Below are positions 1 to 9,179 of a DNA stretch of 50,509 nt, piece by piece. The first letter of the stretch is position 1. Every line of letters starts with the position of its first letter. Source of the DNA: Methanomassiliicoccales archaeon PtaB.Bin134 (GTDB lineage: Archaea; Thermoplasmatota; Thermoplasmata; Methanomassiliicoccales; UBA472); NCBI GenBank assembly GCA_002067045.1, contig MVPZ01000062.1:1-50509 (forward strand), in the 5' to 3' direction. The position numbers and the translations under genes are program-made. The notes beneath the pieces are model-generated. The model made no database searches, had not been told where the DNA came from, and was given only the letters and a program-made list of their open reading frames with translations.

Positions 1-851
1 AGCTCGGCGATGAAGGCATCGGCGATGCTCTCCACCACGTAAAGGCGCTTGATCCTGATGCAGACCTGACCGCCGTGGGAGAACGCGCCGCTGGCGATGC
101 CTCTGGCCGCCGAGACGATGTCCGCGTCCGCGCATACGATGCCTGGATCGTTCCCGGACATCTCCAGCACCATGGGTTTGACCCCGGCGTTGCGGATGAT
201 GTCCAGGCCGGTGCTCCGGCCCCCGGTGAACACCAGCGCATCGAAGGGGGCGGTGACCATGGCCTTGCCGATGTCCGCCCCGCCGATAAGCGTCTGGAAC
301 AGGTCCGCGGGCATGCTGGTGTGGCCGAAGGCCTCCTTGATCTTGAGGCCGGTCATGGTGGTCAGCTCGGAGGGCTTGAACACCACTGCGTTCCCCGCCA
401 TCAGCGCCGGGATGACCGTTATCATGGTCTGCCAGAACGGGTAGTTCCATATGCCGATGTGGCCGACCACGCCATGGGGGACCAGGTTTATGGTGGCCTT
501 GGTGTCCGGCCACCCGGCGGGGTCCAGGGGGAAGTCGTGATCTCCGAAGGCCCGGGCCTCGGTGGCGTAATGGTCGAAGCCCTTGATCACCCCGTTGAAC
601 GTGCCAATGACGTCCCTCTGCGGGAAACCGCCCTCCAGGGTCTCGGTGGCGATCATGTCGTCCTTCATGGCCTGCAAGGCGGAGCGCAGCTCCATGACCG
701 CCTCGATCCGCTCTTCCCGGCCCCATTCGGACATCCAGGAAAGCTGGGCCTTTCTTGCCCTATCGATGCATGCAAGCACGTCCTCGGGACAGCTGGAGGC
801 GAACTCCTTGATCACCTGCCCCGTGCGGGGGTTCACGGATCTGACGGCCAT
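1..851 (-). CDS. Aldehyde dehydrogenase family protein (C-terminus outside window)
   Basis: NAD(P)-dependent oxidation of an aldehyde to an acid; the substrate cannot be told from sequence. The reverse strand is open from ATG at 851 to the left edge, giving 283 residues. Visible family landmarks in order are WNYPFW (the Asn of the oxyanion hole), VVFKPSE (the cofactor-binding Lys), FTGGRSTG (nucleotide-binding loop, GGRSTG in place of the usual GSTxxG), LEMSGND (the general-base Glu) and GGQVC (the catalytic Cys). The family is about 450-500 residues long, so roughly the last third is missing. An AT-rich box near 878 lies about 26 nt upstream of the ATG, which suggests a leaderless transcript. 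It lies 46 bp downstream of a flavodoxin gene on the same strand. Confidence 0.93.
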   Translation of the reverse strand, partial: MAVRSVNPRTGQVIKEFASSCPEDVLACIDRARKAQLSWMSEWGREERIEAVMELRSALQAMKDDMIATETLEGGFPQRDVIGTFNGVIKGFDHYATEARAFGDHDFPLDPAGWPDTKATINLVPHGVVGHIGIWNYPFWQTMITVIPALMAGNAVVFKPSELTTMTGLKIKEAFGHTSMPADLFQTLIGGADIGKAMVTAPFDALVFTGGRSTGLDIIRNAGVKPMVLEMSGNDPGIVCADADIVSAARGIASGAFSHGGQVCIRIKRLYVVESIADAFIAE

Positions 852-897
852 GAAGAGCCATTGACGAGCTTGCCCTTATGCTTGTTGCTATTCGCGG

Positions 898-1374
898 TCA
901 GCTCAGGGCCTCGGCCAGTTCCTTGGCCCACTTGGCCGCTCGGTCCAGCTCTCCGTCCACAAGGCGATAGACCTTGTTATGGCTCTCCACGTAGGACTGC
1001 AGGTGGGGAACGGCAATGGAGAATCCGAGGTCCTTGAGCGCCTTCTCCATGGCCTTGTTGGCGTTGCCGCTGATGAAGGAGCGTATCTGGGTATCGAAGC
1101 TGCCGGCCTTCTTCCCGGAGAACTGCTTGCCGTGCAGCCCGTCCAGGAACTCCTTGGTGGCCTTGGTGGGCGCCCAAGCCATGGTCGGGGAGCCTATCAA
1201 AAGGGCATCAAAATCTCGGAGATCGATGTGCTTGGCGTCGCCCACCGGGGCGGAGGTGACCTCCAGCCCCTGGGCCCTCAGGGTACTGGCGATGACCTCG
1301 GAGACCTTGGCGGTAAGCTTGGACGAGGAAACAGAATCATAGATGAGAACGATCTTCATGCGATCATCTTCCAT
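898..1374 (-). CDS. Flavodoxin-domain protein
   Basis: A 158-residue FMN-binding flavodoxin-fold protein, probably an electron carrier or quinone/flavin oxidoreductase. The N-terminus has the flavodoxin beta-strand MKIVLIYDS followed by the phosphate-binding loop SVSSSKLT. The segment DALLIGSPTMAWAPTKATKEFLD matches the second FMN loop of the FldA/WrbA-like families. A second possible start at 1359 (MKIV) begins exactly at the conserved fold. The TATA-like box at 1405-1411 predicts a transcript start near 1381, so the 1374 start is near-leaderless and either start is possible. The gene lies just upstream of the aldehyde dehydrogenase on the same strand. No redox partner is identified. Confidence 0.88.
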   Translation of the reverse strand: MEDDRMKIVLIYDSVSSSKLTAKVSEVIASTLRAQGLEVTSAPVGDAKHIDLRDFDALLIGSPTMAWAPTKATKEFLDGLHGKQFSGKKAGSFDTQIRSFISGNANKAMEKALKDLGFSIAVPHLQSYVESHNKVYRLVDGELDRAAKWAKELAEALS

Positions 1375-1423
1375 GGGAATATGTGTCCATTACCGCACGA
1401 GGCTCTATAAACGTTGCTGAACC

Positions 1424-1452
1424 AGAAAAATGTAAAAAGGAAAGGGTTTGGA
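1424..1452 (-). terminator. Pyrimidine-rich transcription terminator
   Basis: Just past the stop codon of the gene at 1462-2769, the reverse strand reads CCAAACCCTTTCCTTTTTAC and then a second T-run. There is no obvious hairpin, as expected for archaeal T-tract termination. The same AAACC..CTTTCC..TTTTT layout follows several other genes in this window. Confidence 0.5.
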
Positions 1453-1461
1453 ACTCCTGGC

Positions 1462-2769
1462 TCACTTCTTCCTGATGAGCACGACCGCAGCGACCACCAC
1501 TATGGCGATGACCGCCACCAATATGATCCCGAGGTAAGGCGGGTCGGTGAAGAAGCCCATCAGGCCTCCGTCCTCCCCGACATTGCCCTGGAAGTCGGAG
1601 ATATCACTGATCTTCTCCTCAGCGACCTCCGGGTCCACAGGCTCCATCATCATGACCTGGTCCATGACCGCGGGCATGTCCAGCTCGTCCAGCAGGTCAC
1701 CGGCGTCCATGGACATGTAGGCCATGAACCCCACCTGCGGGGAGTAGTAGAACATCATCGGGGTGTCCACCACGTTGATCTCGTAGACGGTGATGTCTCC
1801 CCAGAAGGCGTCATCCTCGGTGAACACGTCGGTGCACCTCAGCTCGAGCTCGATCTCCTCGCTGGTCTCCTCTATCTCCCCGTTGTTGAAGGGGCTGTCA
1901 TCGGCGTTGAGCTCCTCGAACCGTATCGGGAAGCCGGTTATTCCGGTCTCCTCCACGAACTCCTCGTTGAACAGCTCGTCCTCCATATCCTCAGGCAGGC
2001 CGCGGACGTCCAGCAGGCCGCTCATCGAACCGCTCAGGGTCGCGGTGGAGCTGACGGTCCACTGGTCGCCCTCATCCAGGGGGAAGTCCCACAGGTTCAG
2101 GGCGGGGTCGAACTCCAGCAGCATGTCCAGGCTCATTTCCAGTTCGGCGGAGATGTCATAGTCGTCATACCAAACGGTCTGGGTGAAGTTATCCCAATCC
2201 CAGTCGCTGTTCGGTATGTTCTCCGCCTCGAAGTCCAGGGCCGCGTTGACCTTCACGCTCAGGTCGATGGACTTGATGGCCATGGTGCTCTTGTCGAAGG
2301 TGGTCTCCACCTCGATTACCAGGGCCGCGTCGACGCTGGCATCCACGAACACGGTCATCTCCTCCTGCTCAGGCTCCTCATCCCAGGCGTAGGTTCCGGC
2401 CTTGTCCATGTCCGCGGTGACGGAGATGGTCGCGTCCAGGGAGACCCTTCCGGCCATGGTAGCGCTCAGCACGTACTCGGTGGAGGTGACGTCCGAGACC
2501 TCGAACAGCAGCCACATACCCACCTCGCCATCGATGCTCAGCTCGTTGACCGTGCCGCCGGTCTCGCCCTCCAGCATAGTGGACAGGCCCTCAAGCTCAT
2601 CGGCGAACTCCGCGCCGATATCGGATTCCGTTCCATAGGCCCACTTGGTCCCCTCCTCCCAGACCGGTGCGTTGGCGGGTGCCGCCAAGGCCGGAACCGC
2701 AAGAGAGACCAGGAGGGCCAGGAAGGTCAGCATGCACAACATCGTGCCAATCAGCTTCTTCATGAACAT
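1462..2769 (-). CDS. Secreted, C-terminally membrane-anchored protein of unknown function
   Basis: Not recognised as a named family. The 435-residue product starts with a classical signal peptide (KK, a hydrophobic core, then cleavage around ALAAPA, residues 25-31). It continues as a very acidic, beta-rich extracellular region and ends with a single membrane helix followed by RKK at the extreme C-terminus, so most of the chain should face outside. This is the same architecture as the protein at 30982-32454. ATG at 2769 and ATG at 2763 are both possible starts. An AT-rich box at about 2802-2813 could be its promoter. The gene is monocistronic and its 3' end carries a T-tract terminator. A surface or cell-envelope role is inference. 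Confidence 0.8.
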   Translation of the reverse strand: MFMKKLIGTMLCMLTFLALLVSLAVPALAAPANAPVWEEGTKWAYGTESDIGAEFADELEGLSTMLEGETGGTVNELSIDGEVGMWLLFEVSDVTSTEYVLSATMAGRVSLDATISVTADMDKAGTYAWDEEPEQEEMTVFVDASVDAALVIEVETTFDKSTMAIKSIDLSVKVNAALDFEAENIPNSDWDWDNFTQTVWYDDYDISAELEMSLDMLLEFDPALNLWDFPLDEGDQWTVSSTATLSGSMSGLLDVRGLPEDMEDELFNEEFVEETGITGFPIRFEELNADDSPFNNGEIEETSEEIELELRCTDVFTEDDAFWGDITVYEINVVDTPMMFYYSPQVGFMAYMSMDAGDLLDELDMPAVMDQVMMMEPVDPEVAEEKISDISDFQGNVGEDGGLMGFFTDPPYLGIILVAVIAIVVVAAVVLIRKK

Positions 2770-2885
2770 CCCTTCTTTTGGTTATCTTGAGATTGAATCC
2801 CAGATAATTAAATTATTGTGCCTACGATTATCAAAATGAGAAATGAGAAGTGGTTTTAGGAAATAGGTTTGAAGCGGTGCGGCGC

Positions 2886-4571
2886 TCACATCATGCCGGG
2901 CATGCCCATGCCGCCCATGCCGCCCATGCCACCCATTCCGCCCATGCCGTCCATTCCCGGAGGTGCCGGTGGGGCCTTCTTGGAGGCGATGACGTCGTCG
3001 ATCCTCAGGATCATGTTGGCCACCTCGGCGGCGGACTTCACGGCCTGGGTCTTGACGCGCAGGGGCTCGATGACGTTGGCCTTCAGCATGTCCAGGGGCT
3101 TTCCGGCCTCCAGGTCCAGACCCATGTTCTTGGCCGCGCCTCCCTTCTTCTCGTGGGCAGACTTCAGCTGTATGACCATGTCGATGGCGTCAAGTCCGGC
3201 GTTCTCGGCCAGGGCCCAGGGGATGATCTCCATGGCGGCGGCGAAGGCCTCGATGGCCAGCTGCTCCCGTCCTCCCACAGTGGAGGCGAAGTTGGCCAGC
3301 CTCAGGGACAGCTCGATCTCCGGGGCACCGGCTCCGGGCACGATCTTTCCGTCCTCCAGGGCGACCCCGACCACGCGCAGGGCGTCGTGCAGGGACCTCT
3401 CCACCTCATCGACCACGTGCTCGGTACCGCCGCGCACGATGACGCTGATGGCCTTAGGGTTCTTGCAGCCGGTGATGAAGGTCATGTCCTCCTCGCCGAC
3501 CTTCTTCTGCTCCACCATGTCGGCCTTGCCCAGGTCCTCCTTGGTGATGTTGCTGATCTTACCGACGATGTTGCCGCCGGTGGCCTTGGCGATCTTCTCC
3601 ATGTCGGACTCCTTGAGCCTGCGGGCGGCGAAGATGCCGGCCTTGGCCAGGAAGTGCTGCACCAGGTCGTCGATCCCCTTCTGGCAGAAGACCACGTTGG
3701 CGCCGGTAGCGGCCACCTGGTCCACCATCTCCTTCAGGCTGGCCTCCTCCTCGTCGAGGAAGCGCTGCATCTGGGAGGGGTCGCGGATCTGAATCTTGGC
3801 GTCGACCTCGGTCTTCTTGACCTCCATCGGGACGCTCAGCAGGGCGATCTTGGCCTTCTTGACCTGGGTCGCCATGCGGGGGTGCACGCGCTCCTTGTCG
3901 ATGACGACACCCTCGATGATCTCGGTCTCGGCGATGGATCCGCCGGTCTTCTTCTCGACCTTGATGTTGTCAACGTCCACGACATAGCCCTTTCCGGACT
4001 TCTCGGCCACGGCCTTTACGGCCTTGACGGCGACCTCGGACAGGAACTCACCCTGGCCGCCGACGCTCTTGCCAGTCATGGCGGTCATGGAGACCTTCTT
4101 GAGCATCTCGGTGTCGTCAGGGGTGACGGAAACCGCTATGGTCTCCAGGATCTTGACGGCTTCGGCCGCGGCCATCTTGTAGCCGTTGGCGATGATCGTG
4201 GGGTGAATGTTCTGCTCCACCAAGGCCTCGGCCTTCTTCAGGAGCTCGCCAGCGACGATCACGGAGGAGGTGGTGCCATCCCCACACTCGGTGTCCTGGG
4301 TCTTGGCTATCTCCACGACCATCTTGGCGGCCGGGTGCTGGACGTCGATCTCCTTCAGTATGGTGACGCCATCGTTGGTGATGACCACGTCGCCCATGGA
4401 GTCGACCAGCATCTTGTCCATCCCCTTCGGGCCCAGGGTCGAGCGGACCGCGTCCGCGACCGCACGGGCGGCGGCGATGTTGTTGAACTGTGCTTCCTTG
4501 TTCCTAGATCTTTCAGTACCTTCGCGAAGAACTATGATAGGCTGATTACCTTGTCCCATTCCGTAAGCCAT
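2886..4571 (-). CDS. thsA: Thermosome subunit (group II chaperonin)
   Basis: ATP-driven protein-folding chaperonin that forms a double ring in the cytoplasm. Family signatures are clear: LGPKGMDKM near the N-terminus, the ATP-binding GDGTTSS motif, and a C-terminal tail of Gly-Gly-Met repeats that line the cavity. The length (561 residues from this start) is slightly above the usual 540-550. The start at 4571 is fixed by a GGAGG site eight bases upstream (4579-4583); longer upstream readings would begin ahead of the predicted transcript start. A strong TATA box lies at 4606-4613. Only one subunit gene is visible here. It is divergent from a small gene at 4732. Confidence 0.97.
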   Translation of the reverse strand: MAYGMGQGNQPIIVLREGTERSRNKEAQFNNIAAARAVADAVRSTLGPKGMDKMLVDSMGDVVITNDGVTILKEIDVQHPAAKMVVEIAKTQDTECGDGTTSSVIVAGELLKKAEALVEQNIHPTIIANGYKMAAAEAVKILETIAVSVTPDDTEMLKKVSMTAMTGKSVGGQGEFLSEVAVKAVKAVAEKSGKGYVVDVDNIKVEKKTGGSIAETEIIEGVVIDKERVHPRMATQVKKAKIALLSVPMEVKKTEVDAKIQIRDPSQMQRFLDEEEASLKEMVDQVAATGANVVFCQKGIDDLVQHFLAKAGIFAARRLKESDMEKIAKATGGNIVGKISNITKEDLGKADMVEQKKVGEEDMTFITGCKNPKAISVIVRGGTEHVVDEVERSLHDALRVVGVALEDGKIVPGAGAPEIELSLRLANFASTVGGREQLAIEAFAAAMEIIPWALAENAGLDAIDMVIQLKSAHEKKGGAAKNMGLDLEAGKPLDMLKANVIEPLRVKTQAVKSAAEVANMILRIDDVIASKKAPPAPPGMDGMGGMGGMGGMGGMGMPGMM

Positions 4572-4605
4572 AATGAGCCTCCTTACGGTCGGTATTTTAT
4601 CGCTT

Positions 4606-4613
4606 CTATATAA
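4606..4613 (-). promoter_or_regulatory. TATA box of the thermosome gene
   Basis: On the reverse strand this reads TTATATAG. Transcription should begin near 4583, leaving a leader of about 12 nt that is almost entirely Shine-Dalgarno site. Confidence 0.65.
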
Positions 4614-4731
4614 CAATATCGGAGTCAGCTCTCCCAAAAACAGTATGCTGACACATTCCAGAATGCCTACGCCATATAAAATGATAGCCCCGGCCTAGAA
4701 CTTTTTTCTATACAACGGGGATATCCCTAGC

Positions 4732-5019
4732 ATGGAGGACCTAGAAGCGTTCCTGGTGGACGATGGATACTGCCAGGCCTGCCTGGACCTTCAGGGCGGC
4801 CGGGTCCAGAAGGTGTACCGGTTCCCCAACAGCTACGGGGCCTCCCTGATATCCTCGCCCCGGTTGGGGAGCACACCCACCTGGACCATCATGGCGCTGC
4901 GGTTCCTCGACGACGGGTACGAGCCGACGGACGTCCCGGGAGTGGTCAACGGCTCGACCTCGGATTGGACCGCCTCGCAGGAGAAGCTCAGGGCCATATG
5001 GCGGTTGCCGCACTTTTGA
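4732..5019 (+). CDS. Hypothetical 95-residue protein
   Basis: Not recognised. A short soluble protein with two cysteines four residues apart (GYCQACLD, residues 13-20), a central hydrophobic strand, and no membrane segment or signal peptide. Its codon use looks like that of neighbouring genes, with strong G/C at third positions, which supports real coding. An AT-rich stretch near 4672-4680 and another near 4702 could serve as promoter. It lies 48 bp before nreA on the same strand and is divergent from the thermosome gene, so co-transcription with the DNA-repair pair is possible but unproven. Confidence 0.6.
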   Translation: MEDLEAFLVDDGYCQACLDLQGGRVQKVYRFPNSYGASLISSPRLGSTPTWTIMALRFLDDGYEPTDVPGVVNGSTSDWTASQEKLRAIWRLPHF

Positions 5020-5067
5020 ACCGCCCTGGAAAACGGTCATATATACCATCCTCGGTAGAACGGCTAG

Positions 5068-6354
5068 ATGTCGGCCTTCGAGCCGTTGCCCCTGGAGGCC
5101 CAGGCCTTCACCCCCTCACGGAAGGACAGCTCCAGCCTGTGCCATATCTGCAAGGGCTCCAAGAACCTGTGCGGCAAGGACCGCTGCCCGCTGATGGTAA
5201 AATTCTACTCGTACTCGCGTACCAAGAGGCTCATCGACGCCCAGGACCTGCACGGCAGCTCCCCTCCGGGGGTCTTCGTCGGCCGTTACGGATACCCGAA
5301 GGTGGACATCGGGCCCCTGGTCCCCCCGGACCTGGGGGACACTTTGATCATGGACACCCCGGAGCAGTGGATGGGCAAGAGCATGGATGAGATCGTGGAC
5401 TTCCGCTTCCGCCTGGTAAGGGGAAAGCATCTGGTGGACGTGAAGAACTTCCAGAATGCCGGGAGGATAGTGGACTACACCAGGGAGCTGGCCCTTTCCG
5501 TCAACTCCGTGGACGTGGAGGCATCCTTCTCCAAGAAGCCCTCGGGGCGCATCGTGCTGGACGACAACATCCAACCCTTCGGACCCTCGGCAAAGCTGGA
5601 GAAGCTGAGCATCACCAACCCCAAGTACGACCACAAGGTGGAGAAGGCCTACTACGACACGGACCTCAAGGCCGCGGAGGCGGTGAAGGGGCTTTACAAG
5701 AACGAGGTGCTGATCTCCCGAATACAGAAGGCCTTCAGCGTGGGGGCCTTCGGCGTGGAGCAGAACCGCAGGCTGGTACCGACCCGGTGGAGCATCACCG
5801 CCATAGACGACATACTGGGCAAGGACCTGCTCAAGACCACCAAGACCTTCCCGTTCATAAATGAGTTCAGGGTGTACGACTGGGAGCAGCTGGACAACCG
5901 CTGGAGCGTCCTGCTCACCCCTACCTCCTGGAGGTACGAGCTGATCGAGGCCTGGTACCCCAACACCGTCTGGAACCCCATGGGCCTGCAGGTGGAGATC
6001 ATCTCCTCGCACGAGTTCTACGACGGCAGGAAGGATTACGCGGAGATCGGGGGCTGCTACTACGCTGCCAGATTGGCGGTCAACGAGCTGCTGCAGAGGG
6101 AGAGGAGGCAGTCCGGGGCGGTGATATTCCGCGAGGCCCATCCGGGATATCTGCTGCCGGTGGGCGTCTGGAACGTGAGAGAGAACGTGCGCATGGCCCT
6201 GACCCAGAGGCCCCGCAGGTTCAGCACCCTGGACCAGGCCCTGGCCCATATCCAGACCCGCATGGATATCCCCATGTCCACCTGGACCGCCCACAGCGCG
6301 GTGCTCAAGGACCTCAAGCATCAGAGGAGGATCGACGACTATGTCGAACCTTGA
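5068..6354 (+). CDS. nreA: NreA-family archaeal DNA repair protein
   Basis: Nre proteins are archaea-specific and have been linked to DNA-damage tolerance through the sliding clamp PCNA. The N-terminus holds the family zinc-binding cluster CHICKGSKNLCGKDRC (spacing C-x2-C-x6-C-x4-C, residues 25-40). The rest is a 428-residue domain matching the DUF650/DUF651 layout. The extreme C-terminus QRRIDDYV (419-426) looks like a degenerate PCNA-interacting peptide, which many Nre proteins carry there. The gene overlaps the following radical SAM gene by 14 nt, so translation is likely coupled. The family assignment is strong; the molecular activity is not known from sequence. Confidence 0.87.
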   Translation: MSAFEPLPLEAQAFTPSRKDSSSLCHICKGSKNLCGKDRCPLMVKFYSYSRTKRLIDAQDLHGSSPPGVFVGRYGYPKVDIGPLVPPDLGDTLIMDTPEQWMGKSMDEIVDFRFRLVRGKHLVDVKNFQNAGRIVDYTRELALSVNSVDVEASFSKKPSGRIVLDDNIQPFGPSAKLEKLSITNPKYDHKVEKAYYDTDLKAAEAVKGLYKNEVLISRIQKAFSVGAFGVEQNRRLVPTRWSITAIDDILGKDLLKTTKTFPFINEFRVYDWEQLDNRWSVLLTPTSWRYELIEAWYPNTVWNPMGLQVEIISSHEFYDGRKDYAEIGGCYYAARLAVNELLQRERRQSGAVIFREAHPGYLLPVGVWNVRENVRMALTQRPRRFSTLDQALAHIQTRMDIPMSTWTAHSAVLKDLKHQRRIDDYVEP

Positions 6355-7174
6355 CCTTTTCCTGATGATGGACCAGCGCCCGGCGCCCAGGGCCCCCCGT
6401 GTGGGGGAGGTGCGCACCCGGACGGCCCTCCCGCCCTCCAGGCTCCCGGGGCTGGATTACGCCCTGAACCCCTACGTGGGCTGCCATCACGACTGCCTGT
6501 ACTGCTACGCGCCCTACGTGACCAGGAGGTCCAGGGCGGAATGGACCAAGGTGCAGGCCAGGACCGACCTGCCCATGGTCTTGGCCAGGGAGATACGCGG
6601 GAAGAAGGGCACCATCGGCCTGGGCACGGTGACCGACCCCTATCAGGAGGCCGAGAGGCATCTGCTGATCACCCGCCGCTGCCTGATGGAGATAATACCC
6701 CATGGCCTTGCCGTGAGCGCCCTGACCAAGTCGGACCTTATACTGCGGGACCTGGACCTGTACCGGGAGCTGAAGGGGGAGGTGGGCATCACCGTGACCT
6801 CGGTGAGCGACATGCTTAGCAGGGAGATGGAGCCGGGAGCCCCCCTCCCGGGAAGGAGGCTGGCCGCCCTGGAGGAGTTGGCCCGCGCCGGCCTGAACTC
6901 CTACGCGCTCGTCGGCCCCCTGCTGCCGATGCTGGAGGAGGACGACGCCTCCGAACTGGTGGAGGCCCTGGCCGCCACGGGCATAAAATGGGTGATGCTG
7001 GACCGCTTCCGCCCCCGGGCGGGCATGTACCAGGACATCAGGGCCCGGGAGGGGGGCGAGGCCTCCGCGTTCCGCCTGGAGCAGGCCCACCTGCACCGGG
7101 ACTATCCGGGGATGGAGGCCTTCATCCGCAGGGTGTGCTCGGAGAGGGGGCTGCGCTGCGTGGACGCCTTCTGA
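6341..7174 (+). CDS. SPL-family radical SAM protein
   Basis: A 277-residue radical S-adenosylmethionine enzyme of the spore photoproduct lyase-like (SplB, COG1533) family. The [4Fe-4S] motif C-x3-C-x2-C is at residues 48-55 (CHHDCLYC), directly after the typical NPYVG stretch. The YCYAPY context and the later TKSD and SxxD strands also fit. True spore photoproduct lyase repairs UV-damaged thymine, but most archaeal relatives have no proven substrate. The start ATG lies inside the end of nreA, an arrangement that strongly suggests a shared task, perhaps in DNA repair. It ends back to back with the convergent PPC-domain gene. Confidence 0.88.
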   Translation: MSNLDLFLMMDQRPAPRAPRVGEVRTRTALPPSRLPGLDYALNPYVGCHHDCLYCYAPYVTRRSRAEWTKVQARTDLPMVLAREIRGKKGTIGLGTVTDPYQEAERHLLITRRCLMEIIPHGLAVSALTKSDLILRDLDLYRELKGEVGITVTSVSDMLSREMEPGAPLPGRRLAALEELARAGLNSYALVGPLLPMLEEDDASELVEALAATGIKWVMLDRFRPRAGMYQDIRAREGGEASAFRLEQAHLHRDYPGMEAFIRRVCSERGLRCVDAF

Positions 7175-7618
7175 TCACGGGCGGAGCAGAAGGAAGCCGC
7201 TCGCATGGTCCTTCAAACGTATAGAGCTCAGACCCTCGATCTCGATGACTATGACCTCCTCGATAAGCCAGGTTATCACCCCGGCCCTCACGCAGCCGGT
7301 GACGCTCCTCTCCCCCCGGCCGCAGGAGGCGTGCATGTGCAACGACGGCCGACCCTGCTCGTCCGGGAAGAGCGTTCCCACGGCTGCGATCTCCGAGGCC
7401 CCGGCCAGCTCGGTGGTGACCGGCACGATTTGCTCAGCGTCCCCGTCCTCAGGACCGACCACCAGGCGGCTTCCGCGATCCGCCCCGCCGATGGCCAGCA
7501 CCGCGGCCCTCTGAACCCCGGCCTGGTGGGCCGCGAGCTCCACACACTCGTGCAGCACGTCGCCCTCCTCCAGCCGCAGCACCAGCACCCTTCCCAGGCG
7601 CCCCTCGGCCACCCTCAT
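7175..7618 (-). CDS. PPC/DUF296-domain protein
   Basis: A 147-residue single PPC (plant and prokaryote conserved, DUF296) domain. The diagnostic His-containing strand is LHMHASCGRG at about residues 92-101, preceded by the ASEIAAVGTLF segment that precedes it in the family. Prokaryotic PPC proteins form trimers and some bind metal at the HxH site; their function is largely unknown. Its ATG overlaps the stop of the upstream carboxymuconolactone-decarboxylase-like gene by four bases (ATGA, 7615-7618), so the two are an operon with coupled translation. Confidence 0.85.
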   Translation of the reverse strand: MRVAEGRLGRVLVLRLEEGDVLHECVELAAHQAGVQRAAVLAIGGADRGSRLVVGPEDGDAEQIVPVTTELAGASEIAAVGTLFPDEQGRPSLHMHASCGRGERSVTGCVRAGVITWLIEEVIVIEIEGLSSIRLKDHASGFLLLRP

Positions 7619-7992
7619 CCCTGGTTCCCCCGGGCGGCCTTCAGGCAGCGAAGCGCGATGGAGTTGCTGCGGTTCATGCTCATGAACGACCCGACGAACA
7701 TGGCCTCCATGATCTCATCCTCGCTCAGCCCCAGCTTCAGGGCCTGGGGGATGTGCACGCCCAGGCAGTTCTCGCTGCCCAGGGCGGCCCCGGCGGCTAT
7801 GGCCGCCAGCTCCGCGGTCCTGCGATCCAGGTGCCTGGGCCGGAAGAACAGGCCGGAGGACATCTCCGAGTAGGGCAGGTATATGTCCGGGCGCTCGGAC
7901 ATCATCTCCGAGACCAGAGGCACGAAGCCGTACTCCTCCCTGACCCGGGCCAGGACCCTGCGCACCATCTCCTGCTGATCCTTCTCATCCAT
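7615..7992 (-). CDS. Carboxymuconolactone decarboxylase / AhpD-like protein
   Basis: A 125-residue all-helical protein of the AhpD-like superfamily. The core shows ELAAIAAGAALGSENCLGVHIP followed by a helix beginning SEDEIMEA. It has the Glu, Cys and His of the active-site helix (ENCLGVH) but not the second Cys of peroxidatic AhpD (CxxC), so a thioredoxin-like peroxidase activity is doubtful. The start at 7992 (MDEKDQ) begins at the fold; earlier in-frame codons lie within the region preceding the DUF389 gene. It is the first gene of a pair with the PPC-domain protein. Confidence 0.85.
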   Translation of the reverse strand: MDEKDQQEMVRRVLARVREEYGFVPLVSEMMSERPDIYLPYSEMSSGLFFRPRHLDRRTAELAAIAAGAALGSENCLGVHIPQALKLGLSEDEIMEAMFVGSFMSMNRSNSIALRCLKAARGNQG

Positions 7993-8048
7993 TGTATCGC
8001 TTCCTGATGGGGGAGGTGGGTAGTTCAATCTTTCCGGTTCGTTCCCGC

Positions 8049-9074
8049 TCAGGCGTAGAGGAGGATGAGGACCACCATGACCACCAGCAGGGCCATCCAA
8101 AGCAGGAGCGAGTAGGAGACGGACTTCCGGGCCAGCACCGACTCCCACCAGTGGGTGGGCTTGATCCCCTGGGAGACGAACACCCCCACCGCGGCTAGGT
8201 TGACGCATATGAAGTTGGTCATGAAAAGCAGCAGGGTCTCGAAAGCCAGGTCGAACTGCCCGGAGCCGACGAGCATCCCCAGGGTCACCAGCGGGGGCAT
8301 AAGGGCCACGGCCACCATCACCCCCACCAGGGCGGTGGACGTCCCGATGGTGAAGAACAGCGCCCCCGCGGCCCCCGAGGCCAGGGCCAGGACTATGTCC
8401 GTAAGGCCGATCTCCGTGCGCAGGTATATCTCCCGGATGGTGGGGTCCACCTCGAAGAGCATGCCTATGACCAGCGAAAGGGCCAGGGCCAGGAGGACGC
8501 CCGCGGCCATGGTGAACGCGGACCGGCGCAGCAGCTTGCTGTCCCCCAGCACGGTGGCCAGGGACATGGCGATGTTCGGCCCCAGCAGGGGGGCGATGAC
8601 CATGGCCCCGATGACCACGGCCACGTTGTCCTTGAGCAGACCGATGGCCGCCACCAGCACGGAGAGGGCTATGGTTATCAGATAAATGGCGGTCAGCCCC
8701 GCGGAATCCTGCACCTCGTTGTGCAGTTCGTCCCTGCTGATCCTCTGGATCCAGCGGCGCTTCCCGTTGTTCTCCGCAGAGGGGGATTCCGGCTGCTCAT
8801 TCGGTTTCTCCTCCTTGGGCTTCTCCTCGATGCGGGGAAGGGTGGCCTCCACCGGTATTATCACCAGACGGAAGTTCTCGAAAACCCCGAACCTCTGGCT
8901 GAGGACATCCACGACCTCCTCCGCCTGCTCGGCCTTGACCAGCATGCGCACGGTCAGCTTGTCGTCGCTGGGTCTGGAGCACCACAGGTCGTGCACCTCC
9001 AGGTCCTTGACCGCGTCCTTGATGCTGTTCTCGCTGCCCGGGTCGACGATGATCTCCACGATGCGCAGAGCCAT
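8049..9074 (-). CDS. DUF389 (TIGR00341) integral membrane protein
   Basis: A 341-residue membrane protein of the DUF389 family. The N-terminal 90 residues form a soluble ACT-like alpha/beta domain (MALRIVEIIVDPG). A charged linker rich in Glu, Pro and Lys follows, and then six or so membrane helices carry the family signature VIGAMVIAPLLGPNIAMSLA and a later GVMVAVALMPPL. The transport substrate, if any, is unknown. The start at 9074 lies just downstream of a TATA-like box at 9103-9110, with a predicted leader of about 6 nt. It is divergent from the zinc-ribbon/PspC gene. Confidence 0.9.
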   Translation of the reverse strand: MALRIVEIIVDPGSENSIKDAVKDLEVHDLWCSRPSDDKLTVRMLVKAEQAEEVVDVLSQRFGVFENFRLVIIPVEATLPRIEEKPKEEKPNEQPESPSAENNGKRRWIQRISRDELHNEVQDSAGLTAIYLITIALSVLVAAIGLLKDNVAVVIGAMVIAPLLGPNIAMSLATVLGDSKLLRRSAFTMAAGVLLALALSLVIGMLFEVDPTIREIYLRTEIGLTDIVLALASGAAGALFFTIGTSTALVGVMVAVALMPPLVTLGMLVGSGQFDLAFETLLLFMTNFICVNLAAVGVFVSQGIKPTHWWESVLARKSVSYSLLLWMALLVVMVVLILLYA

Positions 9075-9102
9075 ATGAACTGGCCGTTCAGGGGATTCAG
9101 GG

Positions 9103-9110
9103 CATATAAT
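9103..9110. promoter_or_regulatory. TATA-like box between divergent membrane-protein genes
   Basis: CATATAAT on the forward strand, ATTATATG on the reverse. It is correctly placed, about 26 nt from the predicted start of transcription, for the reverse-strand DUF389 gene. It could also drive the forward gene at 9180 with a leader of about 45 nt. Confidence 0.5.
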
Positions 9111-9179
9111 CTTTGCATGTGCATGGGATGGGAAAAGGACATAAGACGGGGCGGAATTAGGTATGCGCGAGGAGAAACC

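Noticed and set aside
75..1037. A 320-codon forward open frame over the aldehyde dehydrogenase gene
   Set aside because: It lies opposite a clear aldehyde dehydrogenase and its product is low-complexity Gly/His/Val-rich, as expected for an antisense frame in GC-rich DNA.
2850..4613. A 587-codon forward frame opposite the thermosome gene
   Set aside because: The translated sequence is Gly/Leu/His/Asp-rich with no family match, while the reverse strand is an intact chaperonin.
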